Assembly: GCA_002428015.1 (NCBI GenBank)
Contig: DIZW01000124.1
Span: forward strand, 12,876 to 76,875
DNA from: Oxalobacteraceae bacterium UBA6018
GTDB taxonomy: Bacteria; Pseudomonadota; Gammaproteobacteria; Burkholderiales; Burkholderiaceae_D
DNA: 64,000 nucleotides
Reading direction: 5' to 3'
In this document: positions 51,164-59,378 of the stretch, in pieces
How the letters are laid out: every line of letters starts with the position of its first letter
Position numbering within the stretch: position 1 is the stretch's first letter
Program-made: the position numbers and the translations under genes
Notes under the pieces: generated by a model
Seen by the model: the letters and a program-made list of their open reading frames with translations, nothing else
Told to the model about the DNA's origin: nothing
Database searches by the model: none

Positions 51164-51370
51164 TTGGGAACGATACAGGAAAGTTTGCCGGAAAAGGAAG
51201 TGAGCGCCGAGCCGTCGCTGAACGCGCCGCCGCCGCCCACGCGAGCCCGCCAAAGCCTGCCGCCGAAGGGCTCGTGCTGGTATTGCGAGAAGCCGCTCGA
51301 CAGCGTGCGGCGCTTTTGCGGCAAGGAATGCGCGGACGGCTTCGACGAGGAAGCCGAGTTCACCCGCTGA
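51164..51370 (+). CDS. small zinc-finger-like protein with TTG start
   Basis: 68 residues with Cys-x2-Cys and Cys-x3-Cys (GSCWYCEKPLDSVRRFCGKEC), probably one zinc site, then an acidic end (FDEEAEF). The start is TTG, supported by a near-perfect Shine-Dalgarno GGAGGTGA 3 nt upstream, the strongest in the window. Similar short proteins with this Cys pattern occur in related bacteria but have no assigned function. It converges on the Hpt gene 5 bp away. Confidence 0.75.
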   Translation: MGTIQESLPEKEVSAEPSLNAPPPPTRARQSLPPKGSCWYCEKPLDSVRRFCGKECADGFDEEAEFTR

Positions 51371-51375
51371 TACGC

Positions 51376-52002
51376 TTACAGGCCGTGGCGGGCACTTGCC
51401 TCGGCCGCGGGCGGCGGCATCATCGTGGCGGCCTTGAGCGCCGTCAGCGCGCTCTCGAAATCGAAATCGTTGACCGCCGCCTCCACTTGCCGCAGCGCCG
51501 CGTCGCCCAGGATCGCCGCCAGGCTGGCAGCGCATTCTTCCACCAGATCCACCGCGGCGCCATCACCGTTTTGCAATAGCTCCCCCAGACGCACCAGCAA
51601 CGCGCGGTCCTCCAGCAGGGGGCGCGGCGCGACCGTCGCGTCGGCGGGCGGCGCCAGCAACACGTCGAGCAGGGGCAACAGGCGCACGAATTCGTTCTCC
51701 AGGGCCGTGAGCGCCTCACGCTGGGTCGGCGCGCCGGTGCGGATGGCTTGTTCGGCCGCGCTGGCCTTCGCATGCAGGGCCAGCGCCCCGATCATGCCGG
51801 ACGCGCCCTTGAGCGTGTGGGTCCAGCGCTGCGCGGTGCCGTAGTCGCCCATGGACAGCGCGCGCTCGGCCGCCAAGGCGCCGCTGGCGTAATCGCGCCG
51901 GAAGCGCTGCAGCATGCGCTGGTACAGCTGGCGGTCGCCCATGACGCGGTCGATACCGTCGGTGACGTCGAGGATGTCGCGCGGATGGTTGGATGTCAGC
52001 AT
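51376..52002 (-). CDS. Hpt-domain phosphotransfer protein
   Basis: 208 residues. The helical histidine phosphotransfer domain has phospho-acceptor His62 in THTLKGASGMIGA, with flanking helices RQLYQRMLQRFRRDY and LHAKASAAEQAI. The C-terminal half (about 120-200) resembles a second, degenerate Hpt-like bundle without a His (LVRLGELLQNGDGAAVDLVEE). Such proteins relay phosphate between hybrid kinases and response regulators; no partner kinase is in the window. A weak GAG ribosome-binding site lies upstream. Confidence 0.85.
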   Translation of the reverse strand: MLTSNHPRDILDVTDGIDRVMGDRQLYQRMLQRFRRDYASGALAAERALSMGDYGTAQRWTHTLKGASGMIGALALHAKASAAEQAIRTGAPTQREALTALENEFVRLLPLLDVLLAPPADATVAPRPLLEDRALLVRLGELLQNGDGAAVDLVEECAASLAAILGDAALRQVEAAVNDFDFESALTALKAATMMPPPAAEASARHGL

Positions 52003-52075
52003 GTATTTACTCTTAGGTAATACTCACTTCACCAAGATAACAGAATCCGGCAGGCCCGCGCGGGCGCTCGCTTGA

Positions 52076-53014
52076 TTATTTTGTCGTGAACGACCAGCTT
52101 TTGTTGACGGGGACAGTGTCGACGCTGCCGTTGAAGGTCACGTCGTAGGTGGTGCCGCTTTTCAGCACCGCCAGCGGGATCAGCGCCGCCACCGAATTGG
52201 CGGTGTGGATGTCGCCGCCGGGCTGCAGCAGCTTGGCGTTCATGTCGCTGCCGCCGCGCGGGCGGACGGTGAAGCTGTTGACCACGATCACAGAGGTGAT
52301 GTCGGCGTGCACGCTGATGGGATAGCCGACCTCGTTGACGCCATCGACAGGATCCGGGGTTTCGTTATCGCTGAAGAAATTGGTCGGCACCAGGGTCTGG
52401 TTGTTAGCCGGCCAGGTCACCATGGCGCCGCGGCCCAGTCCGGCGTTGCTGCTGTCGGGCGTGGTGAAGTCGGTGGTGAAATAGGTGTAGCCCTTGCCGT
52501 TGGTGGCCGCGCCTGTGCCGATCTGGGTGAACTTGGGCTCGAAGATGGCGAAGCGGTGGTAGATCGCGGTGATCAGTTCCTCGGCCATGAAAAAGCCGGA
52601 ATTGCTCGAGGTCGCGGAGATGACTTCGCCCGCGTAGCCGCCGCTGCCGAACACATAGCCGGCCGCGGCCAGGCGGTCCTGGGTGCGCACGCCGGTAAAA
52701 TCGGGCAGCCCGGCGGTTTCGTCGTGGGACACGACATTGTTCACGTTCTGGTAGTCCGAATGGTTTTGCGCCGCCTTGTCGACCAGGCTGTTACGCAGCA
52801 GCACAGGAATGCCGATCTGGGCGCGCCGGTAGTTGATCCAGGCCAGGCCGTCAGCCTGGATATTGTTGGTCAGGGTAGGCGCGCCTGGTTCCTGGGCCAG
52901 CGCCGTCGACGCGCCGTTGGCGGGGGTGCTCGATCCGCCACCGCCGCACGCGGCCAGGGCAATCGCCACCGCCAGGCCGGCCACACCTAGGCGCCAGCGT
53001 TCAAATCCACTCAT
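52076..53014 (-). CDS. CAP/SCP-domain lipoprotein
   Basis: 312 residues with a lipoprotein signal peptide (GLAVAIALAAC, lipidated Cys at about 23) and a Gly/Ser/Thr linker. A CAP domain (about 55-170: ADGLAWINYRRAQIGIPVLL, AAQNHSDYQNVNNVVSHDE, FMAEELITAIYHRFAIF) precedes an immunoglobulin-like C-terminal domain ending VNKSWSFTTK. The domain is the bacterial extracytoplasmic CAP type, whose functions are mostly unknown. It is transcribed alone on the minus strand. Confidence 0.88.
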   Translation of the reverse strand: MSGFERWRLGVAGLAVAIALAACGGGGSSTPANGASTALAQEPGAPTLTNNIQADGLAWINYRRAQIGIPVLLRNSLVDKAAQNHSDYQNVNNVVSHDETAGLPDFTGVRTQDRLAAAGYVFGSGGYAGEVISATSSNSGFFMAEELITAIYHRFAIFEPKFTQIGTGAATNGKGYTYFTTDFTTPDSSNAGLGRGAMVTWPANNQTLVPTNFFSDNETPDPVDGVNEVGYPISVHADITSVIVVNSFTVRPRGGSDMNAKLLQPGGDIHTANSVAALIPLAVLKSGTTYDVTFNGSVDTVPVNKSWSFTTK

Positions 53015-53157
53015 ACTTACTCCTGCATAAAAATCCCGTAGGGTTCGATTCTAGGCGAATTTGCGCGGACGTGAACGCTGTTTCGTCCGCATCAAACGGG
53101 CTCAACTGGCCTTGCGCGGTAGAATAGCCCACGATCTTGCCACTCTAGCGAGCCGAT

Positions 53158-53937
53158 TTGAAAACACTTCCCCAGCGCCGCCTCGCGCGCGCCAAATTTG
53201 CCCTGCCGAGCTTCGTGACGCTGCTGTCGATCGCCTGCGGTTTCGGCAGCATCGTCATCTCCATCGATAACGCCCACGTGGGCGCGCCGGCGGCCTACCG
53301 CCTGTCGGCCATCCTCTTGGTGCTGGCCGGCGTGTTCGACGCCCTCGACGGCTTCGTCGCCCGCCTGACCGGCACCTCGTCGTCGTTCGGCATGCAGCTC
53401 GATTCGATCGCCGACGTGATGAATTTCGGCTGCGCGCCGGCGATGTTGCTTTATTGTTACGGCTTCGTGCAGCTGGGGGGAGGGCATCCGACCATCGTGC
53501 GCATGGGCGGCCTGGCCTGTTTCGTGTTCGTGGCCTGCGGCGCGCTGCGGCTGGCGCGTTTCAACGTCAATGTCGGGCGCACCGACCCGCGCTATTTCGT
53601 CGGCATGCCGATCACGGCGGGCGCGGCCTGCGTGGCCTCGGTCGTGGTGGCCTGGCCGACCCCGCCGCTGACGCTGGCGCAGGGCTACGGGGTGATGCTG
53701 CTGATGGTGGCGGTGGGCACCTTGATGGTGTCGACCGTGCGCTTTCCCAGCTCCAAGCAGCCGAAAAGCGTGTGGCTGCTGCTGGTGGCCGGCGCCATGC
53801 TGGCGTTGCTGGTCTGGCTGCAGACGCGCTTTTTCGTGCTGTTTTTCCTGGTCTACGTGAGCGCCACCCTGTTGCTCAATATCGCCTGGCAGCTGGGCTG
53901 GCGCGCTATCGCCCCGCCCCAGGTGTACGAGGATTGA
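53158..53937 (+). CDS. pssA: CDP-diacylglycerol-serine O-phosphatidyltransferase
   Basis: 259-residue membrane enzyme making phosphatidylserine, precursor of phosphatidylethanolamine. The CDP-alcohol phosphotransferase motif D-x2-DG-x2-AR-x8-G-x3-D-x3-D is complete (Asp61, Asp64, Gly65, Ala68, Arg69, Gly78, Asp82, Asp86). About seven hydrophobic segments follow. The N-terminus LPSFVTLLSIACGFGSI is typical of PssA. The start is TTG (MKTLPQRR), with only a weak purine-rich site before it. It converges on the CsoR-like gene. Confidence 0.93.
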   Translation: MKTLPQRRLARAKFALPSFVTLLSIACGFGSIVISIDNAHVGAPAAYRLSAILLVLAGVFDALDGFVARLTGTSSSFGMQLDSIADVMNFGCAPAMLLYCYGFVQLGGGHPTIVRMGGLACFVFVACGALRLARFNVNVGRTDPRYFVGMPITAGAACVASVVVAWPTPPLTLAQGYGVMLLMVAVGTLMVSTVRFPSSKQPKSVWLLLVAGAMLALLVWLQTRFFVLFFLVYVSATLLLNIAWQLGWRAIAPPQVYED

Positions 53938-53964
53938 GGCCAGGACCGGCGCGCGGTCAAGCTC

Positions 53965-54276
53965 TCAGGCGAACTTGTCCAGCAGGGCCGCCAGCTTGAT
54001 GGCGCTCGCCTGCGCTTCGGCCAGGTCGCGCGCGTTGCCGCTCTGGGTCTGCAGGCTGCCGGACAGCAGCTGCACGAAGCAGCGGTCGAGCGCCTTGCGC
54101 GCCGCCGCCATCTGCTGGGCCACCGCGTCGCAGTCTCCCGGCTGATCGGCCATCGCGATCAGTTTTTGCACGCCCCGTAACTGGCCTTCGATACGCGCCA
54201 GCCGGTTCAGCAAGTCCTTCTTCTGCGCCGCCGTCAGGGCGCTGCCTTCGACAATCTTCAGCTGGCTGTCCGACAT
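53965..54276 (-). CDS. CsoR/RcnR-family metal- or formaldehyde-sensing repressor
   Basis: 103-residue all-helical repressor: KKDLLNRLARIEGQLRGVQKLI then GDCDAVAQQMAAARKAL. Cys49 corresponds to the first ligand Cys of CsoR and the sensor Cys of FrmR. The His-x3-Cys of copper CsoR is not present in that form (KALDRCFV has Cys66). It lies 14 bp downstream of an aldo/keto reductase gene on the same strand. It probably represses its own operon through the palindrome at 55231-55251. The inducer may be a metal or an aldehyde. Confidence 0.88.
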   Translation of the reverse strand: MSDSQLKIVEGSALTAAQKKDLLNRLARIEGQLRGVQKLIAMADQPGDCDAVAQQMAAARKALDRCFVQLLSGSLQTQSGNARDLAEAQASAIKLAALLDKFA

Positions 54277-54290
54277 GGCATGCTCCGGTT

Positions 54291-55217
54291 TCAGGCGACC
54301 TCGTGCCCGCGCGCGGCGCGCAGGATGGTGAACCAGTCGGCGCGGCTGAGCTGGAACTGGGTGCCCGCCACCGCCACGCCGATCGCTTCGATGCGGCCGG
54401 TGCCGGTGAGCGGAATCGGCCGGCAGGGCAGTTGCATGATCCACGCGAACACCACGCTGGCGAAGGGTTTGCCGAGCTCGTCGGCGATGCCCTTGATCGC
54501 CAGGCGCAGGTTGTCGGCGTGGTGGTCGACACCGCTGAACAGGCGTCCGCCGGCCAGCGGCGACCAGATCATGGGCGAGACGCCCAGGTCTTGCAGGCCG
54601 TCGAAGCTGTCGTCGAACATGGGCGCCGTGTGCAGGGGCGAGAATTCGACCTGGTTGGTGACCAGGGAAATGCGCCGGTTGAGGGCCTCGAACTGGTGGC
54701 GCGAGAAATTGGACACGCCGAAATGGCGCACCTTGCCGGCCGCGCGCAAGGCGTTGAAGGTGTCGGCGATCTGGTCGAAATCCATCAGCGGATCGGGCCG
54801 GTGGATCAGCAGCAGGTCGAGGTAGTCGGTGTGCAGCTGGCGCAGCGACTCCTCGACCGAGGCGGTGATGTGGGCGGCGCTGGTGTCGTAGTGCTGGATG
54901 CTGTGCTGGGGACGCTGCTGGGAGACCAGCTTGATGCCGCACTTGCTGACCAGCTCGATGCGGGCGCGCAGCGAAGGTTGCAGGCGCAAGGCCTGGCCGA
55001 ACAGGGTTTCGACGCTGTAGCCGCCGTAGATGTCGGCGTGGTCGAAGCTGGTGACGCCGAGCGCGACGCACTGCTCGATGAAGGCGACGCGTTGCTCGAC
55101 GCTCATGCCCCAGTCCGCCATACGCCACATGCCGGCGACGATGCGCGAGAGCGTGGGGCCGGACGGGGAGCTGGTGATGCGGGGGCAGGACAGGTCGGCG
55201 GGCAGGGCAAATGTCAT
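54291..55217 (-). CDS. aldo/keto reductase (YdhF-like)
   Basis: 308-residue NADPH-dependent oxidoreductase. The catalytic tetrad is complete: Asp59 and Tyr64 (SFDHADIYGGY), Lys92 (LVSKCG) and His139 (LLLIHRPDP). VGNFS-type segments appear as HFGVSNFSRHQFEAL. The C-terminal cofactor segment is PIPLTGTGRIEAI, close to YdhF-type oxidoreductases. It shares a transcript with the CsoR-family gene. Coupling to such a repressor suggests a role in aldehyde or electrophile detoxification. Confidence 0.9.
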   Translation of the reverse strand: MTFALPADLSCPRITSSPSGPTLSRIVAGMWRMADWGMSVEQRVAFIEQCVALGVTSFDHADIYGGYSVETLFGQALRLQPSLRARIELVSKCGIKLVSQQRPQHSIQHYDTSAAHITASVEESLRQLHTDYLDLLLIHRPDPLMDFDQIADTFNALRAAGKVRHFGVSNFSRHQFEALNRRISLVTNQVEFSPLHTAPMFDDSFDGLQDLGVSPMIWSPLAGGRLFSGVDHHADNLRLAIKGIADELGKPFASVVFAWIMQLPCRPIPLTGTGRIEAIGVAVAGTQFQLSRADWFTILRAARGHEVA

Positions 55218-55230
55218 CGTGATCTTTCTC

Positions 55231-55258
55231 GAGGGAAGTTCTATTTCCCTCGATTATA
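55231..55258 (-). promoter_or_regulatory. promoter and operator of the AKR-CsoR operon
   Basis: On the minus strand a perfect TATAAT (55258-55253) is followed at once by GAGGGAA-N7-TTCCCTC (55251-55231), covering the likely transcription start. G/C-tract palindromes at this position are typical of CsoR-family operators. Confidence 0.6.
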
Positions 55259-55262
55259 ACGA

Positions 55263-55283
55263 TGCATGCGCCCGGCGCATGCA
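55263..55283. other. 9-bp stem hairpin after the carboxypeptidase gene
   Basis: TGCATGCGC / GCGCATGCA with a 3-nt loop, 34 bp after the dacC stop and overlapping the -35 zone of the AKR operon. No T run is present, so termination is doubtful. Confidence 0.5.
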
Positions 55284-55316
55284 CCGGCCGGTCGACTTCG
55301 TGTGTTGTTTGACCAG

Positions 55317-56462
55317 TTACTTGACCATCAGACGCATCGAATCCCAGGCCCGGCCGAAAATCGTGGCCTGCGAGACTTCATCCAGGGCCACCACGGGCAG
55401 TTCCAGCAGCTCTTTGCCGTCAACCATCATCTTCAGGGTGCCGACCCGGCTGTTCTTGGCCAGCGGCGCGACCAGCGGGTCCCTGCGCTCGAGCACAGGC
55501 TTCATCTTGCCAGCCACGCCCTTCGGCACGGTCACCAGCACGTCGTTCGGGAAGCCGATCTTGACGGTGCTGGCCGAACCCTTCCACACTTCCGGGGTCT
55601 GGATCGCCTGGTTCTTGCTGTACAGCTTGACCGTGTCGAAGTTCTGGAAGCCCCAGTTCAGCAGTTTCTGGCTTTCCTGGGTGCGCGCCTGGTCCGAATT
55701 GGTTCCAAGCACCACGGCCACCAGGCGGCGGTCCAAGGTGCCGGCGGGCCGGTGGGCCGAGGCGATCATGCAGAAGCCGGCCGCTTCGGTGTGGCCGGTC
55801 TTCATGCCGTCCACGGTCGGGTCCAGCCACAGCAGGCGGTTGCGGTTGGGCTGGCTGATCTTGTTGTAGGTGAAGCTCCTGACCGAGTCGATCTTGTAGA
55901 ACTCCGGATAGTCGACGATCACGCGCGAGGCCAGGATGGCCAGGTCCTGGGCGGTCGAATAATTCTCGGGGCTGGGCAGGCCGTGCGGATTGGCGAAGCG
56001 GGTGTTCTTCATGCCCATGCGCTGGGCTTCGCGGTTCATCAGGACCACGAAGGCGCTTTCGTCGCCGGCGACCGCCTCGGCCAGCGCCACGGCGGCGTCG
56101 TTACCCGACTGCACCATCAGGCCGTACAGCAAGTCCTTGATCGACACCGGCGTGGCCGGGTCGATGAACATCTTGGAGCTGCTCGCGTCGACCTTCCAGG
56201 CCTTGACGGAGACGTTGACCATCTGGTTCAGCTCGACCTTCTTGTCGCGCAGCGCTTCGAACACCACGTAGGCGGTCATGACCTTGGTCAGCGAGGCCGG
56301 CTCGATGCGCGCGGCCGCGTCTTGCGAGGCGATCACCTGGCCGCTGGTGGCGTCGAGCAAGGTCCACGACTTGGCGGCGATGGTGGGCGGCGGCATGGTC
56401 TGCGCGACGGCGGCCGATACGAGGAGGACGCTGGCAGCCAGCGTCGCAAGGAATTTTTTCAT
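55317..56462 (-). CDS. dacC: D-alanyl-D-alanine carboxypeptidase (PBP5/6 family)
   Basis: 381-residue periplasmic DD-carboxypeptidase that trims peptidoglycan pentapeptides. The signal peptide ends near AVAQT (about 21). Active-site motifs are S57-L-T-K60, S119-G-N121 and K221-T-G223. The C-terminal PBP5 domain ends in an amphipathic membrane-binding helix (ATIFGRAWDSMRLMVK). The start MKKFLATLAA was chosen for the signal peptide; longer upstream reading is not conserved. dacA is an equally possible name. Confidence 0.95.
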   Translation of the reverse strand: MKKFLATLAASVLLVSAAVAQTMPPPTIAAKSWTLLDATSGQVIASQDAAARIEPASLTKVMTAYVVFEALRDKKVELNQMVNVSVKAWKVDASSSKMFIDPATPVSIKDLLYGLMVQSGNDAAVALAEAVAGDESAFVVLMNREAQRMGMKNTRFANPHGLPSPENYSTAQDLAILASRVIVDYPEFYKIDSVRSFTYNKISQPNRNRLLWLDPTVDGMKTGHTEAAGFCMIASAHRPAGTLDRRLVAVVLGTNSDQARTQESQKLLNWGFQNFDTVKLYSKNQAIQTPEVWKGSASTVKIGFPNDVLVTVPKGVAGKMKPVLERRDPLVAPLAKNSRVGTLKMMVDGKELLELPVVALDEVSQATIFGRAWDSMRLMVK

Positions 56463-56532
56463 GGAATATGGGATCGTCAAAAAGATGAGAGGCGTAAAGC
56501 GGGGCGCCCAATTATAGCGCCAAGAAATCTTG

Positions 56533-57186
56533 CTAGCGATCGGTTTCAGCGTCGCGCCGCCACAGTTGTGTAACAAGGTTCTTGATGTGGGCGAGCTTGC
56601 GGTGGAAGAAGTGGTCGGCACCGGGTATCACGATCACCGGGATGTCTTGCGGACGGGCCCAGTCCAGCACCTGCTGCAGGGTGATGGTGTCGTCGGTTTC
56701 GCCGTGGATCAGGATAGTGTCGGCCGGCACCGCGGGCACGGGCCACTTGCCGGCCGCCGTGCCGACCAGCACCAGGCGCTCGGCCGGGCGGCCCTCCGCG
56801 AGCAGGCGCTGTTGCACTTGCGCCTGCACGAAGGTGCCGAAGGAAAAGCCGGCCAGGGCCACCGGCAGGCCCGGATACTGGGCCTGCATGTGTTCGAGCA
56901 TGACCAGCATGTCGTCCGCTTCGCCGCGGCCGTCGTCATGCACGCCTTCGGAGGCGCCCACGCCGCGGAAATTGAAGCGCGCGGCCACGTAGCCCAGCCC
57001 GGTGAAGGTGCGCGCCAGGGTCTGGGTGACCTTGTTATCCATGGTGCCGCCGTACAGCGGGTGCGGGTGGGCCACCAGGGCGATGCCGCGCGGCGTGCCG
57101 GCCGGCAGGTCGAGCAGGCATTCCATGTTGCCGGCGTGGCCGGTCAGGGTGAATTTTTCCGAGTGCTTGTTCAGTACAGAGTTCAT
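56533..57186 (-). CDS. alpha/beta-hydrolase (HPHPxxGG type)
   Basis: 217 residues. ALVAHPHPLYGGTMDN, then nucleophile elbow GFSFGT (Ser at about 116), catalytic Asp in HGETDD (about 165) and His in GADHFFH (about 191). These match the cytoplasmic YfhR/dienelactone-hydrolase-like family, often annotated only as hydrolase. No signal peptide. It lies just downstream of the 2Fe-2S protein gene (12 bp), probably cotranscribed. Substrate unknown. Confidence 0.88.
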   Translation of the reverse strand: MNSVLNKHSEKFTLTGHAGNMECLLDLPAGTPRGIALVAHPHPLYGGTMDNKVTQTLARTFTGLGYVAARFNFRGVGASEGVHDDGRGEADDMLVMLEHMQAQYPGLPVALAGFSFGTFVQAQVQQRLLAEGRPAERLVLVGTAAGKWPVPAVPADTILIHGETDDTITLQQVLDWARPQDIPVIVIPGADHFFHRKLAHIKNLVTQLWRRDAETDR

Positions 57187-57198
57187 TGGCGCGGGCGG

Positions 57199-57525
57199 TC
57201 AGATTTTGAGGCGGTCGACGACTTTCCCGCCGACCAGATGGGTGTCGATGATGTCGTCGATGTCGCTGCTGTCGACGTAGGTGTACCAGGTGCCTTCGGG
57301 ATAGACGACCAGCACCGGGCCTTCCTCGCAGCGGTCCAGGCAGCCGGCCTGGTTGATCCGGATCTTTCCAGGGCCGTTCAGGTCCATCTGCTTGATGCGC
57401 TTCTTGGCGTGCTGCTGGGCAGCCTGGGCGCCTCGCTCGCCGCAGCAGGGGCGGCCGTCCTCGCGGGTATTCATACAGAAAAACACGTGGTGCTGGTAAA
57501 ACGGTTTGGCGGATGGGTCGCTCAT
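57199..57525 (-). CDS. thioredoxin-like [2Fe-2S] ferredoxin
   Basis: 108 residues with four Cys in the pattern of thioredoxin-fold 2Fe-2S proteins: HVFFCMNTRE, RPCCGERG, AGCLDRCEEGP and the terminal VVYPEGTWYTYVD. Such proteins act in electron transfer or cluster handling, but the partner is unknown. The start MSDPSAKPF is preferred over an upstream ATG for family similarity. It is immediately upstream of the hydrolase gene. Confidence 0.9.
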   Translation of the reverse strand: MSDPSAKPFYQHHVFFCMNTREDGRPCCGERGAQAAQQHAKKRIKQMDLNGPGKIRINQAGCLDRCEEGPVLVVYPEGTWYTYVDSSDIDDIIDTHLVGGKVVDRLKI

Positions 57526-57589
57526 GGCAGTCTCGCTTCGTAGCAATAGGTCAGGCCGCCATGATACGCGTTTTCCGGGCTCCGGCAGG

Positions 57590-58723
57590 CTAACGGCTGT
57601 TCAGCTTGTGCGAGGGCAGCAGCAGGAACCACAGCGCGCAGAAGGGCCACAGCAGCGACAGGAACTGGGCGGCGCCGTTGAAGTTGAGGAACTTTCCCTG
57701 CACCCAGCCCTGCAGGGTCGAGACAAAGTAGGGGTTCACCGGGATGCTGTTCACCACCAGCAGACTGAGCACGAGGGTCACCACGGCCAGGCGGCGCTGC
57801 GCCACCAGGGGCGCGAAGGCCAGCCCGGACACCATGATCAGGCCGATCAGGAAGCCGCCCTGGGCGCCCGGCGTGACCCACACGAAGGCGTTGGCGGGGG
57901 TGAACAACAGCGAGCTCGACAGCGTCTTGAACAGCAGGGCCGCGCCCAGCATCGCCAGCAGCAGCCACAGGCGCGGGGCGCCCTGGCGCAGCAGGCACAG
58001 CATGGTCAGCAGGGCGCCGGTCATGCCGCAGGCCGTGATGATGGTCTCCGACAGCCAGTATTGCTCGACCGTGAGGACCGCACCCGGACGCAGCATGGCC
58101 AGCAGGTCGATGTCCTGGTCGAGCCAGGTGGAGAGCCACTCGGAAAAGATCGGCAGCACCTGCCCGTGGCCGAACATATAGCCGAGCGGGTAGATCTGCG
58201 CCAGCGGCCACAAGCACAGCAGCACCAGGCCCTGGCTGGCGTGGGGCGCGAACCAGGCCTGGCGCAGCTGGTACAGGCGGCTTTCGTTCAAGTAGGAACG
58301 GGCGCCCAGGTTGCCGATGAAGGCGCCGATCAGCCCGCCCGCGGCATTGGTCATCAGGTCCAGGCTGGACGGCACGCGGCTGGGCAGGAAGTTCTGCACG
58401 GTCTCCATCACGCCCGACAGCGCCGCCGCCAGCACCGCGCCGACCACGATCGCCGCCACGCCGCGCAGGCGCGGGTAGAGCGAGACCACGATCAGCAGGC
58501 CGAGGGGGATGTAGCCGACCACGTTGACCATCACGTCGAACCCGGTCCAGTACTGCGGCATTTTGAGCGTCAGGAAGGCGAACGGCGACATGCCGCTGCT
58601 GCGCCAGCCGGAAAACGGAAACCAGCTGGCGTACACGATCAGCAGCAGGTAGGCCAGCAGCGCGGCGCGCGACACGGGCGAACCGCGGGTGCCGGCTGGC
58701 TGCTCGTCGATGCTGGCGCTCAT
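57590..58723 (-). CDS. VanZ-like multi-span membrane protein
   Basis: 377 residues with about nine membrane segments. The first third (AALLAYLLLIVYASWFPFSGW, VNVVGYIPLGLL, ALSGVMETVQNFLPSRVPSSLDLMTNAAGGLIGA) carries the VanZ-family signature with the conserved Glu, Asp and Asn. The rest extends the family with further spans and an ending RPGAVLTVEQYW type loop and C-terminal SHKLNSR. VanZ-like proteins are linked to glycopeptide or envelope functions without a defined activity. The start MSASIDEQ at 58723 is used; upstream residues are Arg/Pro-rich readthrough. Confidence 0.85.
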   Translation of the reverse strand: MSASIDEQPAGTRGSPVSRAALLAYLLLIVYASWFPFSGWRSSGMSPFAFLTLKMPQYWTGFDVMVNVVGYIPLGLLIVVSLYPRLRGVAAIVVGAVLAAALSGVMETVQNFLPSRVPSSLDLMTNAAGGLIGAFIGNLGARSYLNESRLYQLRQAWFAPHASQGLVLLCLWPLAQIYPLGYMFGHGQVLPIFSEWLSTWLDQDIDLLAMLRPGAVLTVEQYWLSETIITACGMTGALLTMLCLLRQGAPRLWLLLAMLGAALLFKTLSSSLLFTPANAFVWVTPGAQGGFLIGLIMVSGLAFAPLVAQRRLAVVTLVLSLLVVNSIPVNPYFVSTLQGWVQGKFLNFNGAAQFLSLLWPFCALWFLLLPSHKLNSR

Positions 58724-58739
58724 GCGGACGGGCGCCGGC

Positions 58740-59378
58740 CTAGCGCTGGGTGACCGACGGAATCGACAGGCTGCCCAGCCAGGCGACGATGTCGGCCGCC
58801 ACCGCGTCGGTCGAGGCGGCCAGCGCGCGCGCGCCGCCAGCCGCATCGGCCGTGACGGCGTCGGTGTTGCGGCTGAAGGTCTTCTGGTCGATCAACTGGT
58901 GCCCCTGGAACAGCGAGGCGCGCAGGACCAGCCGCCCCTGGCTGCGGGTCAGGCTGTCGAAGCCGTGGGTGAAGTCGTCGACTTCGACCCGCAGGATAGG
59001 CACACCGTTGGACGCGTCTGTGCTCGAGAGCACCTTGGTGCCGGCCTGGGCGATGCGGACCTTGAAGCGCTGGGTGATCATCTGCAGCGGCGTGGCGCTC
59101 CAGCGGCTGTTGGCGTAGCTGCGCGCCTGCAAGGGGTCGGCGTAGTCGAGCCGGTACACCATGCGCTCGTTGTCGAGGGCGGCCGAGCCGGTGGCGTCGG
59201 TCACCACCAGGGCCGGGACGGTTGCGCTGGCGGGCGCGGGGGCGGTCGGCGCGGCGCTGCCGAAGTCATACAGGGTATTGCCGGCGGGCTTGTCGCTGGC
59301 GCAGGCGCTCAGCAGCAGGGCGCCCAGCGCCAGGGCCAGCAGACGGCGGGAAAGCGGTCGGTTCACGGTCATCCTCAT
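58740..59378 (-). CDS. ABC-type transport auxiliary lipoprotein (PqiC-like)
   Basis: 212 residues with a lipoprotein signal peptide (LALALGALLLSAC, lipidated Cys at about 26). The ABC-transport auxiliary domain reads PALVVTDATGSAALDNERMVYRL, RWSATPLQMITQRF and LVLRASLFQGHQLIDQKTF. Such lipoproteins sit in the outer membrane as partners of MCE-type lipid transporters. The start overlaps the MlaD gene's stop by 4 bp. It is the last gene of the Mla-type operon. Confidence 0.9.
   Translation of the reverse strand: MRMTVNRPLSRRLLALALGALLLSACASDKPAGNTLYDFGSAAPTAPAPASATVPALVVTDATGSAALDNERMVYRLDYADPLQARSYANSRWSATPLQMITQRFKVRIAQAGTKVLSSTDASNGVPILRVEVDDFTHGFDSLTRSQGRLVLRASLFQGHQLIDQKTFSRNTDAVTADAAGGARALAASTDAVAADIVAWLGSLSIPSVTQR

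Noticed and set aside
55263..55283. Hairpin as terminator of dacC
   Set aside because: No T run follows on the minus strand, so it is listed only as a hairpin.
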